From positions 1 to 50,250 of the forward strand of contig NZ_CAJYOJ010000062.1 of the NCBI RefSeq assembly GCF_913776295.1: a stretch of 50,250 nt of DNA, given 5' to 3'. A model generated the notes under the pieces. The model saw nothing but the letters and a program-made list of their open reading frames with translations. It did no database searches and was not told where the DNA came from. This document shows, piece by piece, positions 35,862 through 45,765 of the stretch. The stretch is from an uncultured Pedobacter sp. (GTDB lineage: Bacteria; Bacteroidota; Bacteroidia; Sphingobacteriales; Sphingobacteriaceae). Every line of letters begins with the position of its first letter. Positions within the stretch are counted from its first letter, which is position 1. Position numbers and translations under genes: made by a program.

Positions 35862-36131
35862 CTATCTGTTCTTGCTATTTAATGACGTGCGTAGAGGACC
35901 TGATAAGGCGAGCATTTCACAAACTTTATCGTTCCAATCAATCAATGCATCCTCTGGCGAGGTACCAATGCCCGAAACATCATGTTCTTCTTCGAAAGAT
36001 AATACTGCGTAAAAGCAATCACCATCCTGATATACGGAGGGTTTAAACTGCATCACAAATGTGGGTAACCTATATCTGTTATAATCAAAATCTACCAGTT
36101 TCCCTGGGATCGTTCGGACCTGCGGTTTCAT
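35862..36131 (-). CDS. Small HicB-like fold protein
   Basis: The 89-residue protein begins MKPQVRTIPGKLVDFDYNRY. The core DGDCFYAVLSFEEE, then VSGIGTSPEDALIDWNDKV, resembles HicB-type proteins (beta-strands followed by a G-x-T-x-E-E-A-L helix). No HicA-like toxin gene is beside it and no DNA-binding domain follows, so an antitoxin role is doubtful. It is probably co-transcribed with the GNAT gene. Confidence 0.6.
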   Translation of the reverse strand: MKPQVRTIPGKLVDFDYNRYRLPTFVMQFKPSVYQDGDCFYAVLSFEEEHDVSGIGTSPEDALIDWNDKVCEMLALSGPLRTSLNSKNR

Positions 36132-36329
36132 AGCCTAACGTTTTATTTAAACATTGTTGTTTACCAGTTTTTACGGATGGTAAACAAGCGTAGCTGTAAG
36201 TTAGATAAGCCATGTTTCCTTAAGGTTAGCAGGTTATTGTTTATTTGTTAAATATCGGTTATATGATGGCCAATAAAGATAAATTTTCTGCCGTATTAAT
36301 CTTTTTACTACAAATATCGTCGAACCAAT

Positions 36330-36479
36330 ATGGTACCCACAATGAAGCTCGAAAAGAAAAAATCAAATCCATCAGATAAAACCGATGATGAGCCGAATAA
36401 AAGCATTCCGGTAAGCATGATTGTTTTTATCCTTTTGCTTAGTGCCTTATTAACGATCTTGATATTATGCAGATCCTGA
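36330..36479 (+). CDS. Small single-TM protein
   Basis: A 49-residue frame (ATG at 36330; alternative ATG at 36342) has a charged N-terminus (MKLEKKKSNPSDKTDDEPNK) and one hydrophobic helix (VSMIVFILLLSALLTILIL) ending CRS. The charge pattern and clean TM segment look selected for. No family is recognised, and no ribosome-binding site is visible. It is convergent with the GH89 gene. Confidence 0.45.
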   Translation: MVPTMKLEKKKSNPSDKTDDEPNKSIPVSMIVFILLLSALLTILILCRS

Positions 36480-36532
36480 TAAAGCCTGGCTCATTTTGAA
36501 TATAGTTACCAATAACATTCTAATCGCTGAAA

Positions 36533-38743
36533 TTACTGATGCGCCAGCGCTATGGTTTTACGGTATTTCTGATACATTTTAAGCGATAAATTTACAGGGT
36601 TACCAATGGTTTGTGTTGGATAGTCTTTCCGCTGGTTTACCCATTTCCATTCCCATTTGCTCACCTCATCGTTAAACTTAGTGATGTTGAGTTCAGTTTT
36701 ATCCGAAATAGATTGTTCCATTCGGCTAAAAAACATTTCCCATCGTGGTTTATAAAAATCACTCATCAATCCGCTCCACTGTCTACATGCATATTCGTGT
36801 AATGGATTTTTGGCATCGCCCCACAAAGTAATTAGATCCTTTGCATTCATTTCGTACAAGGCTTTTTCCTGTTCGTTGGTTCCCTGGTTACGGGCATCAT
36901 TTATCCATGGACCTAACATGAAATCTTTTCGCGTAGCCAACAATTTGTCCATGTCTTCAATCAAGGTGATAAACTTTTTGCGTGCAAGTTGAAAAGCATT
37001 TAGATTTTTACTCCGGTAGGCTTCCACAACTTCCCTTTGTAAGGGAAGTGCGTAATTGGCCAGTACCTGTCTGGTCACATCAACAAGGTCATATTGGTAA
37101 CCATCACTTTGCTTGCAAACTGCTGCTGCATTAATCAGTTCATCCCAGGCGGGCAATAAATCACGTTCGTTATAGTTTAAGGTTGTTCTGGCCCAGCGGG
37201 TCATGGAATCAAGTGTCGGCCGGCCCTGTATAATAGACTCGGCCCCATCACGCACATATTTATCTGCGGGTACACTATAAACGGTTTTTCGAAGTATTTT
37301 CCAGGCTTTTAACGCATTTGCATTTTTTTTGCCATAGCGGTTAAAAACATATTGGGGTAACCATGTTTCAAGGTCAATTGGTGTGCTGCGCCAAACATTT
37401 TCCATCATCAACTCGTACATGACCGGATTTTGTTCTATGCCTTCCATAGTCAAACCGATACCGTGCATTTTGCCACTTTTAGGGTCTTTTAAGGCCTGTG
37501 CAGGAGCTGTGGCGACCACATCTATTCTTCCAAATAAATTGGTGTTCCCACCAAAGTTGTTCAGCATATTCCAAATCCATGGCTTTCCATAAAAACCTTC
37601 CGTGCGTTTCCAAACCGGTTCAATTTCTGTAGCTAAATCCAACAAAATCATCTTATCATTTGGAACAGCCTTTAACAGGGCTTCAGTTTGTGCCTCTTTC
37701 CAGAATTTTCTATCACTGTAAAATAACCAGCCCTGCATCACCCAAATGGCTTTAGGATCAGCTTGCGACATGCCATCATAAATCCTGGCACTTAACCTAC
37801 TTAAAAATTCAGGCGCTGAAGATGGTGGTTCGTTTTCATTAAAGGTATCAGCAGAATACAGATGGTCTGTACCCAGCATTTCCGTTTGCTTCTGTAAAAA
37901 CTTCTTCCCGATTTCGGCAAACATCGGGTCTTCCGAATCAAGTATGTAGGTATCTGCAAAACCATTGGTCCAGTTGGTCGCTTTCAGTTTTGCATTCGGA
38001 AATTTATTTTTAAATGCTGCGGGTACATGTCCCGTAAACGCCGGGAGTACGGGTTTCATGCCCAATGCCCGTTCACGGTTCAAAATTTTCTTTTGCAATT
38101 CGAAGTGGCTTTTCATCCAGCTTACCGGAAGCGGGCCGCCCCAGCCATCGATATTGCCCATCCAAAACCACGAGAAATAAGCAGGTCCGGTAAAAAAACC
38201 TTTCAATTCATCATCCGAAAAGCCCATTTCTTTGTATAGAAGGTACCAGGTATATTCTTCGCCGGTAATGGCAAGTGGCATGTTAATGCCATGTAAAGCC
38301 ATCCAGTCTATTTCTTTCTCCCAACGCGCCCAATCCCACCAGCTCATGCTGTAGTTAAACGTACAATAATTAAGATAATATCGATATTCATACGGTGTTT
38401 CTTTTCTTATTTTTGTTTTTACCACGGGAAGCGTAGCAGGTAAATTTAAGTTAGTGCCATTCCAGGTAATCTGGCAATGCGCATACTCAGTTATATAATG
38501 ATAAAAAGCCGACGCTATGGCGACACCATTGTTTCCTCTAAGAATGATTTTGTTATTTTTTGATTCGATCTCGAAGACATCTTTTCCCTTAACAGCAGGC
38601 AGGTTCTCTATTGCAAACGATCTTGCGTGTTTGGGTAATACCCGTTCTATGAGTTGGTTTGAAGTATTTAAAAAATCCTGAGCAAGTGCCTTGTTAACGA
38701 ACAAGGAAACAAGTGCAACTGAAAAATATAATTTTAATTTCAT
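36533..38743 (-). CDS. GH89 alpha-N-acetylglucosaminidase (NAGLU-like)
   Basis: The 736-residue protein has a signal peptide (LYFSVALVSLFVNKALAQ). The N-terminal domain is followed by the catalytic barrel (about 105-450): YYLNYCTFNYSMSWWDWARW, EIDWMALHGINMPLAITGEE, WFWMGNIDGWGGPLP, TFNENEPP and MEGIEQNPVMYELMMENVW carry the family's conserved residues. An all-alpha C-terminal domain ends the chain. GH89 enzymes remove terminal alpha-linked GlcNAc; the human enzyme does so from heparan GlcNAc-alpha-1,4-GlcA/IdoA. The gene follows the HGSNAT-like gene with a 1-bp gap. Confidence 0.95.
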   Translation of the reverse strand: MKLKLYFSVALVSLFVNKALAQDFLNTSNQLIERVLPKHARSFAIENLPAVKGKDVFEIESKNNKIILRGNNGVAIASAFYHYITEYAHCQITWNGTNLNLPATLPVVKTKIRKETPYEYRYYLNYCTFNYSMSWWDWARWEKEIDWMALHGINMPLAITGEEYTWYLLYKEMGFSDDELKGFFTGPAYFSWFWMGNIDGWGGPLPVSWMKSHFELQKKILNRERALGMKPVLPAFTGHVPAAFKNKFPNAKLKATNWTNGFADTYILDSEDPMFAEIGKKFLQKQTEMLGTDHLYSADTFNENEPPSSAPEFLSRLSARIYDGMSQADPKAIWVMQGWLFYSDRKFWKEAQTEALLKAVPNDKMILLDLATEIEPVWKRTEGFYGKPWIWNMLNNFGGNTNLFGRIDVVATAPAQALKDPKSGKMHGIGLTMEGIEQNPVMYELMMENVWRSTPIDLETWLPQYVFNRYGKKNANALKAWKILRKTVYSVPADKYVRDGAESIIQGRPTLDSMTRWARTTLNYNERDLLPAWDELINAAAVCKQSDGYQYDLVDVTRQVLANYALPLQREVVEAYRSKNLNAFQLARKKFITLIEDMDKLLATRKDFMLGPWINDARNQGTNEQEKALYEMNAKDLITLWGDAKNPLHEYACRQWSGLMSDFYKPRWEMFFSRMEQSISDKTELNITKFNDEVSKWEWKWVNQRKDYPTQTIGNPVNLSLKMYQKYRKTIALAHQ

Positions 38744-38744
38744 A

Positions 38745-39971
38745 TCAAATTTTTAAGAACCACTTTTTATCGTAGAAGAACTTTAATAAAAACAATTGAA
38801 TCAATAATACCCCTGTCCATAAAGCGGCTTCATGCCATAGTGGGGGGATGAGTTTTATGAAACCACCAAACAAAAAAGCAGATGATGACTCGAAGTTGAA
38901 AAGTCCGTGTGCACAAACGTAAATCAAAATACTGTTTGTACCAAACCATACAAACGGAATACTCCACCTGGAATAAGAATATACATCAATAATGTAATAA
39001 AATACAGTGAACAATATGATACTCCAGCCTCCGGCAAACAAAACGAATGAGCTGGTCCACATGGTTTTATTAATCGGGAAGATGAAGCTCCATAACAAAC
39101 CAAGTCCGATGCACAGCAATCCGCTGCTGAGCAACGCGATAACCTTTTGATTGGGTGTATAGGTAAATCTGGTTGATTTAATAAACGTTCCGGTGAAAAT
39201 GCCGAGCATTGCCGAGCAAATCGCGGGGATTGTGCTCAATAGTCCTTCAGGATCGTAAATGGTACGATGAAGTTTACCGGGTAGAAACATTCTGTCGACA
39301 TAAGCCGACAGGTTTCCGTCTGGCGTAAAAACGCCGGATCCGAAGCGGGGAACGGGCACAAATGCCATCAACAGGTAATATCCAATCAGGATGGCCACGA
39401 ACCAGGAAATCATTCCCCGAAGCGAACAATTTAAATAGATAATGGCCGCGAAAAAAGTGGCTAAAGCGATCCGACCCAGTACACTGGCAAAACGTGTATT
39501 TTCATATCCGTTCCATTTTAATAATCCATTCACAATGAAGCCTAAAATGATCAGTATGATGGTTCGTTTGATTAGCGGAAAATATATTTTTAGTGATGAA
39601 TGCTTGTTTTTTTCTCTTTCCGCAAAGTATTTCTGGTAGGAGTAAGGCATGGATACTCCGGAAATAAATATGAACAAAGGAAAAATCAGATCATAAAAAG
39701 TAAAACCATTCCACGGAGAATGATGCAGTTGATTGCTAATTCCAATAAAAAGTCTTTCCAAGAAGGATAAGCTATCACTGGTGGAGATAGTCCAGTCAAT
39801 AGGGTTCCTTTTTAATGCATGCTTATTCATGATTCCGGTGGCAATGCCATGGAATATACCTTCGCCACTTACAATCCAGAACATGTCGAAACCCCGTAAA
39901 GCATCCAGCGAAATTAACCTTTTGGGCTTTTCTACCTTTTCGCCGGTATTTTCTGTTTTAATGGTGATCAT
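38745..39971 (-). CDS. HGSNAT-like membrane acetyltransferase (COG4299/DUF5009)
   Basis: The 408-residue protein has about 10-11 TM segments. The N-terminal signature RLISLDALRGFDMFWIVSGE and the HHSPWNGFTFYDLIFPLFIF segment match heparan-alpha-glucosaminide N-acetyltransferase and its bacterial relatives. H83/H84 lie where the human enzyme keeps its proposed acetyl-carrying His. The human enzyme moves acetyl groups from cytosolic acetyl-CoA onto terminal glucosamine across the membrane. Here it is translationally close to GH89 (1 bp) and to the phosphatase gene (7 bp), which suggests acetylation of GlcN so that GH89 can cut it. Confidence 0.88.
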   Translation of the reverse strand: MITIKTENTGEKVEKPKRLISLDALRGFDMFWIVSGEGIFHGIATGIMNKHALKRNPIDWTISTSDSLSFLERLFIGISNQLHHSPWNGFTFYDLIFPLFIFISGVSMPYSYQKYFAEREKNKHSSLKIYFPLIKRTIILIILGFIVNGLLKWNGYENTRFASVLGRIALATFFAAIIYLNCSLRGMISWFVAILIGYYLLMAFVPVPRFGSGVFTPDGNLSAYVDRMFLPGKLHRTIYDPEGLLSTIPAICSAMLGIFTGTFIKSTRFTYTPNQKVIALLSSGLLCIGLGLLWSFIFPINKTMWTSSFVLFAGGWSIILFTVFYYIIDVYSYSRWSIPFVWFGTNSILIYVCAHGLFNFESSSAFLFGGFIKLIPPLWHEAALWTGVLLIQLFLLKFFYDKKWFLKI

Positions 39972-39978
39972 TACAGGC

Positions 39979-40959
39979 TTACTTCTTGATTAAAGTTCGA
40001 TATAGAACATTACCTTCCTCATTAATTACCTGTACGCGTAACTGGTCTTTGTTTACCGAAAATAACATGAAGCCATATTCTGAGGCGACCATCTCTGCTT
40101 CTGGTATTAGTTTAACAGGCGTTTTTTCTGAGGCTCCGCCGGAAATAAAATGATGGGTTTTACCTGCTGGTTTAAGATATTGTAAACTGTGTTCGTGGCC
40201 TGTTAAGTAAATATCAACACCGTATTTATCAAGTATCGGTTTTAATGTGCTTCTGATTGCTTTAGTGTCATAACCATCGGTACGGCTACCGCCGGTAAAC
40301 ATAGGGTGGTGACCCACTACAATTTTCCACTTAATGGAAGGATCTTGATCAGCAAGGGTTTTAACCAGCCACTTTTTTTGTCTGGTAGTATCTTGTCCCT
40401 TAACGTTTGGTCCGTACTCTGCGTTTTTATAAAATTCAGGGATCAGTGGATTGGTATCAATAAATGCGATCAATACCTGTTGATTTACATCGCCGTTAAT
40501 GGCAATTTTTTTTGAATAATAACGGGCAGGCATTTTCCATCTTCTGCTAATTTTCGAATAGGCTACCTGTGCATCAGGATTGGATTTGTAATCATGGTTC
40601 CCTAAAACCACGTACCAGTCCCACTGTAACGAGAAATCGGTATAGATATCTTCAAAAGAGTACTTAAATGACGGATCTTGTGGGCTGATTACGCCGCTTG
40701 GGTAGAAATTATCGCCTGTAGAGATGATAAACTGTGCCTTTACATCAGCCGCCGTAATGCCCATTTGTTTGGCAACTGGTTTCTGGTGATCAGCGCCATT
40801 TCGGCCCCAATCGCCTAATGCTAGAAACTGCAATGCTCCAGGATCTTTGACTAGAGTTTTACCGGCCGCGACAGCTTCAGTTTGATTTTTAATAATGATT
40901 TGGGCATATATCGTATGAACATAGAGAAGCGGAATAAGGAAAAGTAGTCGTTTGATCAT
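39979..40959 (-). CDS. Purple acid phosphatase-type metallophosphoesterase
   Basis: The 326-residue protein has a signal peptide (LLFLIPLLYVHTIYAQ). All five metallophosphatase blocks are present: LALGDWGRNG, STGDNFYPSGV, VLGNHDYKS, VVGHHPMFTGG and LTGHEHSLQYL. The QVAYSKISRRWKMPARYY stretch resembles mammalian TRAP-type purple acid phosphatases. The start at 40959 is preferred because the signal peptide begins there; the open frame extends to 41040. It should act on phosphomonoesters in the periplasm, possibly inositol phosphates in view of its neighbours. It is the first gene of the operon with the HGSNAT-like and GH89 genes. Confidence 0.92.
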   Translation of the reverse strand: MIKRLLFLIPLLYVHTIYAQIIIKNQTEAVAAGKTLVKDPGALQFLALGDWGRNGADHQKPVAKQMGITAADVKAQFIISTGDNFYPSGVISPQDPSFKYSFEDIYTDFSLQWDWYVVLGNHDYKSNPDAQVAYSKISRRWKMPARYYSKKIAINGDVNQQVLIAFIDTNPLIPEFYKNAEYGPNVKGQDTTRQKKWLVKTLADQDPSIKWKIVVGHHPMFTGGSRTDGYDTKAIRSTLKPILDKYGVDIYLTGHEHSLQYLKPAGKTHHFISGGASEKTPVKLIPEAEMVASEYGFMLFSVNKDQLRVQVINEEGNVLYRTLIKK

Positions 40960-41006
40960 CGTTTCGAATATAGTTGCAAATAAAGACAATGAAGCGTTAA
41001 AATAAA

Positions 41007-41037
41007 AATTTCTCCAGACCACCAGTCTGGAGAAATT
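41007..41037 (-). terminator. Terminator after susD
   Basis: AATTTCTCCAGAC / GTCTGGAGAAATT is a perfect 13-bp stem with a 5-nt loop. On the minus strand it is followed by TTTATTTT. It separates the susCD operon from the phosphatase operon, allowing partial read-through. Confidence 0.92.
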
Positions 41038-41051
41038 CAAATAATGCTAAA

Positions 41052-42650
41052 TTAGTTATAGCCAGGGTTTTGTTTCAATTTTGGATTAAGAATCAGCGCC
41101 GAAGCTGGAATCGGCATAAGTCTGTGAAATGTCTGTGCATCCGTTTTAAAGCCCCATGTTCCTTCATATTTGCCAAAGCGGATCATATCGTTACGGTGCC
41201 AGCATTCCCATGAAAATTCTCTGCAACGCTCTTTGTATAAGTCTTCCAGCGTAACTGAGGTCCATGCAGGTGAGGTAGTACGCACTGCTCTTAACTGATT
41301 CACCAATGATAAGGCCGTTTGTCCCTGGGTAGGTGTAGCTCCGCGAAGAATTGCTTCGGCTTTCATCAATAAAATATCCGAATACCTGAAAACAGGTACG
41401 TCATTATTTTGGTTTCTGCTTGATGAGGTACTATCACAGTAAAACTTATTGTTTCTGTAGCCCATGTTCCAGGCAATTTCATCGTTTCCTGCGTCAAAAG
41501 GTCTGGATGCATCTCTCAAGGTAACGTTTGGCGTAATATCAACCTGATAAGTAAGTGCAGCTGAACCATCAGAACCTGCGTAAAACTGGTCGTATCCTTT
41601 CTTGGTTGTACTTACGGTAACAGGCGATCCATCATAATAAGTCTGCAATCCTTTTATCCACTGTGCATTTCTTTTATCGTTTGGATCGTTAAAATTAGCA
41701 TAATATTCTGGCAAGGTACTCATTGGTGCACTTGGTGTGAATTTTAGGCTGTATTTTTTCTGCAACGAACGTGGTAAAGAGTAGCGCGAATAAATCATGG
41801 TACCATTGCTGAAACCTGGATCGAAAGGAATAGCGAAAATGAATTCCTTGATTTGTGGTCCGTTATCAATGAAAAACATCTTTCTGAAATCGCTTTCCAA
41901 ACTATAAGGAGAGCCTGAGGCACCAATAATGGCATCACATGCGGCCACGGCATCGTTATAACGTTGGGTACCGGTATATACTTCAGCATTTAAGTACATC
42001 TTCGCCAAAATAGCATAGGCGGTATATTTATTTGGGCGGCCATAAGTTGCCGTTCCGGTAGCGCTGCTTAAGTTTGGCAATACTTCTTTAAGTTCTGCTT
42101 CTATAAAATTGAAAACTTCCAGGCGCGATTTGGTTTCAGGAGGGGTGGTCTGTCCGAAAGTGGTCACAATAGGAACGTTTCCCCATAAATCCATCATCAT
42201 GAAGAATGCCAGGGCCCTGGTTGCCCTAACTTCGGCTACTGCCACTGTTTTTCCCGCAGATTCCGGCGCATCTTTCAATAAGAATAAACTTTGGTTGGCT
42301 TTACTGATCGTAGCAGATAACCATCCCCATCCACTGCTTACGTGACCGTTATCTTTTGTCCAGGTATGCTTGTGGTGATTTTCAAATACGCCACCATCAT
42401 ACCAGTTACCGCCACGGGCAGGCATAATCGCCTCATCTGTACTCAACGATTGCATAAAGAAATAATCCGTACTCCAGTTTTGACGGAGCTGTACATATAC
42501 CTGACCCGTTAGCTGTATAAAGTGCTGGTCTGTTTGGGGAAATGTTTCCGGAGTTAGCTGTGTTTCCACTTTTAAATCCAGTTTATGGCAGGAAGTTAAT
42601 ACGCCTAGCGATAAAGCTGTTCCTGCAATATATTTGATAAGATTTTTCAT
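41052..42650 (-). CDS. SusD/RagB-type glycan-binding lipoprotein
   Basis: The 532-residue protein has a lipoprotein signal with lipobox LTSC (Cys 21). The SusD TPR-like core shows AEVRATRALAFFMMMDLWGNV, a conserved PTKYTAYA-like stretch (GRPNKYTAYAILAKMYLNAE) and the C-terminal ECWHRNDMIRFGKYE. SusD proteins cap the SusC transporter at the cell surface and bind the glycan. It follows susC with an 11-bp gap. Confidence 0.96.
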   Translation of the reverse strand: MKNLIKYIAGTALSLGVLTSCHKLDLKVETQLTPETFPQTDQHFIQLTGQVYVQLRQNWSTDYFFMQSLSTDEAIMPARGGNWYDGGVFENHHKHTWTKDNGHVSSGWGWLSATISKANQSLFLLKDAPESAGKTVAVAEVRATRALAFFMMMDLWGNVPIVTTFGQTTPPETKSRLEVFNFIEAELKEVLPNLSSATGTATYGRPNKYTAYAILAKMYLNAEVYTGTQRYNDAVAACDAIIGASGSPYSLESDFRKMFFIDNGPQIKEFIFAIPFDPGFSNGTMIYSRYSLPRSLQKKYSLKFTPSAPMSTLPEYYANFNDPNDKRNAQWIKGLQTYYDGSPVTVSTTKKGYDQFYAGSDGSAALTYQVDITPNVTLRDASRPFDAGNDEIAWNMGYRNNKFYCDSTSSSRNQNNDVPVFRYSDILLMKAEAILRGATPTQGQTALSLVNQLRAVRTTSPAWTSVTLEDLYKERCREFSWECWHRNDMIRFGKYEGTWGFKTDAQTFHRLMPIPASALILNPKLKQNPGYN

Positions 42651-42661
42651 CTTCTTAAATT

Positions 42662-45600
42662 TTAATTAAATGATACGTTTAAACCAAATAAGAAAGTTCT
42701 GGTTTTAGGATAAAAGTTGTTGGTATCTACACCCGGAGCAGTACCACCCTGGTTAATCTCAGGGTCTATTCCTTTGTAACCGGTAATCACAAACAGGTTA
42801 TTTGCTGTGGTATATAAGCGAAGAGAATTTATACCAGGAATAAGTCCCTTTTTGAAAGTGTAGCCCAGCGTAGCATTGTCTAAACGCAGGTAACTGGCAT
42901 TCTCTAAAAATCTGCTCGAATATTTATAGGAGTTGAAATCGGCTACCGATTCATTCTCAACTTCTACCGGTATATTGGTAAATTGTGCCGTACTCGGACG
43001 GAATAAATCTGCACGGGTAACATTCATAATTTTCAGGCCTAAAGTAGCTCTCATAAATACACTTAAATCGAAATTTTTGTATCTGATGTTATTTGACCAG
43101 CCCAGCAATGCTTTTGGTTGAGCATTTCCAAGGATGTAATAATCGGTTTTATTAAGCAGTCCCTGTGTTTTAATGTTACCGGCAGCATCATAATATTGCG
43201 ATACGCCATTTGCATCTTTACCAGCATATTTAAAGGTAAAAAAAGTACCAATTGGTTCTCCCGGTTTAAGAATTTGCAATGTTGCGCCACTCTGTCCGGC
43301 TCCATCAGGAGAAACGGTAAGGCGGTCTTCAATATTAAATCTGCTGTCATCTGACAGGCTGATTACTTTATTGCGGTTATGTGCCAGGTTAAACCCGGTT
43401 GTCCAGCTAAAGTTCTCTGTGCTAACCGGCGTACCGTTTAAAACCAGTTCGATACCCTTATTGCTCAAACTACCAACGTTCGCTGTATAGGCACCTGCTG
43501 GATAAAGATTGTTATCTACGCCAAATGTCAGAATCAGGTCGGTTGTTTTTTTATCGTACAGGTCAACAGAACCAGATAACCTGCCATTGAAAAGTCCGAA
43601 ATCTAAACCAATATTGGTTGTAGCTGTCTTTTCCCATCTTAAATCAGGGTTTTCATTCTGGATGGCACCGTATGCACCTTCTCTTGGCGAGCCGTTATAA
43701 TAAAACTGACCAACCTGACCATAAATAAGTTTGGTGGTTAATGGGGCAAAGCCGAGTGAGTTACCCGCTATACCATAACTTCCCCTTAATTTAAGGGTTT
43801 TGATTACGCCAACATTTTTAAAGAAGTTTTCCTGATCAATGTTCCAGGCTGCACCAACAGATGGGAAAAAGCCCCATTTTTCGTTACTTCCGAAAACGTT
43901 AGAACCATCTCTTCTGATTGATCCCTGCAAAAGATATTTGTTTTTGTAATTGTAGTTTACCCTTGCAAAATCAGAAATCATCAAAATTTCCTGATACGTT
44001 ACGCCCGGGTTAAAATCAACCCTGAAATCGGTTACGGCATAAGGATTTCCTAAGCTTAAATTGTTATAACTTACCTGGTTAATCGGGAAATTGGTCGAAG
44101 TAGCCTGAAAACCGTCATTATTTAACGATTGCTGATATGAATAACCCACAACGGCATTGATATCGTGATCTCCAAATTTTTTATTCCAGGTTAGGTAGGT
44201 TTCAATAATTTTATTCGTGTTTTGATAAGCATTTCTTACCGCCAAACCATCTTTACCAACCAGAGTCACAAAACTAGGTGTTGCCGGTGGCTCTGGTGTA
44301 TTACGCACGTTGTTATACCTCGAAGTATAAATGCTGTTGTAAAATGCACCGTAAACATTCTGGCTATTTTGATATGATGCAGAAACATCGTAAGAGAAAC
44401 CGAATGGTAATTTCAGGTTAACGGTTAAGTTTCCTAAAATATTTTTATTCTTCAGGTTCTCTGTACCATTTTCGAGCATCGAAACCGGGTTATAGTAGCT
44501 GGTTTGAATTAAGTTGTCAAAATAAGAACCATCTGGATTTTTTACCGGCGATGTCGGCAGGTAAGTAAGCATTTGCGCCAGTACCGTATTACGGTAAGGT
44601 ACCAGATTAGCATTGGTTACCGAGTTGCTGATGTTTAAGCCGATCTTTAACTTGTCGTTTAAGGCTTTCTGTTCAATTCCGATCCGACCGATAAATCTAT
44701 CTAAATCACTTGTTTTGATGATACCATCTTGTTTGAAATAGTTTAAGCTTGCATTATAGGTCGTTTTTTCGGTACCGCCGCTAAGTGAAACGTTATGGTT
44801 GTATGATAAAGCGTCGCTACGTTGTACCTCGTTCTGCCAGTTGGTATTGGCGCCTTTATCATTCGCTGGTGTAAGGGCAGAATTGGTTTTTGCTAAAAAT
44901 GCCTTTAACTGATCTGCATCCATCATATTATACCGGTTTGATACATTTTCTACGCCAAAATAGCCGTTATAGGTAATTTGTGTTGCACCTGTTACGCCGC
45001 GTTTGGTGGTCACCATAATTACGCCGTTGGCAGCCCTGTTACCATAAATGGACGCAGCAGCAGCATCTTTTAATACATCTATGGAAGCAATATCATCCGG
45101 TGCCAGAATCGAAATATCGGCACCAACAACACCATCAATTACGAAAAGTGGGGATTGTGCACCATCACGTAGGGTAGAGGCACCACGCAAAATGATGGCT
45201 GCATTACGGTTTGGGTCGCCACTTCTGGTAATGTTTAGTCCTGGTACCTTACCCTGTAGCATCTGGCCAACATCGCTAATGGCTCCTTTGTTCAGATCAT
45301 CGCCTTTAACCGTAGAGATAGAACTGGTTAATGCTTTTCTCGAACTTTTTCCGTAACCTACCACTACAACATCAGTAAGTGCTGAGCTTGCCTCGCTGAT
45401 CACAACCTGATAAGTTGATGCATTGGTAACAGTAAGCTCTTTGGTTTGATAGCCTAAAAAGCTAAAGAGGATTTTATCTCCTGTTTTGGCCGAGATACTA
45501 AATGAACCACCAGCACCTGTTGAGGTCACTTTTGTTGTGCCTTTTACCGTTACAGAAGCCCCTACAATAGGCAGTTTTGCATCATCAACTAAATTTCCGG

Positions 45601-45706
45601 TAATTTTTTTTTCCGTTTGCGCATAAGCGGTGTTGAACGCCTGGCTGATGAGTAAAAGCAGCATCAACAGGCTACTATACTTTAAGCGTGTACATGTAAA
45701 TCTCAT
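42662..45706 (-). CDS. SusC/RagA-type TonB-dependent transporter
   Basis: The 1014-residue protein has a signal peptide (LLMLLLLISQAFNTAYAQ), a CarboxypepD_reg-like domain (about 33-110, IVGASVTVKGTTKVTSTGAG), a TonB box/plug (about 115-225, DVVVVGYGKSSRKALTSSIS, GVIMVTTKRG) and a 22-strand barrel ending FPKTRTFLFGLNVSFN-like (YPKTRTFLFGLNVSFN). It lacks an anti-sigma-interacting STN domain, so control by an ECF sigma factor is unlikely; the LacI-type gene nearby is the better candidate. It lies 59 bp after the inositol oxygenase stop. Confidence 0.97.
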   Translation of the reverse strand: MRFTCTRLKYSSLLMLLLLISQAFNTAYAQTEKKITGNLVDDAKLPIVGASVTVKGTTKVTSTGAGGSFSISAKTGDKILFSFLGYQTKELTVTNASTYQVVISEASSALTDVVVVGYGKSSRKALTSSISTVKGDDLNKGAISDVGQMLQGKVPGLNITRSGDPNRNAAIILRGASTLRDGAQSPLFVIDGVVGADISILAPDDIASIDVLKDAAAASIYGNRAANGVIMVTTKRGVTGATQITYNGYFGVENVSNRYNMMDADQLKAFLAKTNSALTPANDKGANTNWQNEVQRSDALSYNHNVSLSGGTEKTTYNASLNYFKQDGIIKTSDLDRFIGRIGIEQKALNDKLKIGLNISNSVTNANLVPYRNTVLAQMLTYLPTSPVKNPDGSYFDNLIQTSYYNPVSMLENGTENLKNKNILGNLTVNLKLPFGFSYDVSASYQNSQNVYGAFYNSIYTSRYNNVRNTPEPPATPSFVTLVGKDGLAVRNAYQNTNKIIETYLTWNKKFGDHDINAVVGYSYQQSLNNDGFQATSTNFPINQVSYNNLSLGNPYAVTDFRVDFNPGVTYQEILMISDFARVNYNYKNKYLLQGSIRRDGSNVFGSNEKWGFFPSVGAAWNIDQENFFKNVGVIKTLKLRGSYGIAGNSLGFAPLTTKLIYGQVGQFYYNGSPREGAYGAIQNENPDLRWEKTATTNIGLDFGLFNGRLSGSVDLYDKKTTDLILTFGVDNNLYPAGAYTANVGSLSNKGIELVLNGTPVSTENFSWTTGFNLAHNRNKVISLSDDSRFNIEDRLTVSPDGAGQSGATLQILKPGEPIGTFFTFKYAGKDANGVSQYYDAAGNIKTQGLLNKTDYYILGNAQPKALLGWSNNIRYKNFDLSVFMRATLGLKIMNVTRADLFRPSTAQFTNIPVEVENESVADFNSYKYSSRFLENASYLRLDNATLGYTFKKGLIPGINSLRLYTTANNLFVITGYKGIDPEINQGGTAPGVDTNNFYPKTRTFLFGLNVSFN

Positions 45707-45765
45707 GATTTTTGTAAAATTAGATTCATAAATGGTTTATTGGTTAAAAATTTTCTGAGATAGAT

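Noticed and set aside
35862..36131. HicAB toxin-antitoxin system
   Set aside because: Only a HicB-like fold is visible. No HicA-like gene lies next to it, and the neighbours are an acetyltransferase and a small TM protein.
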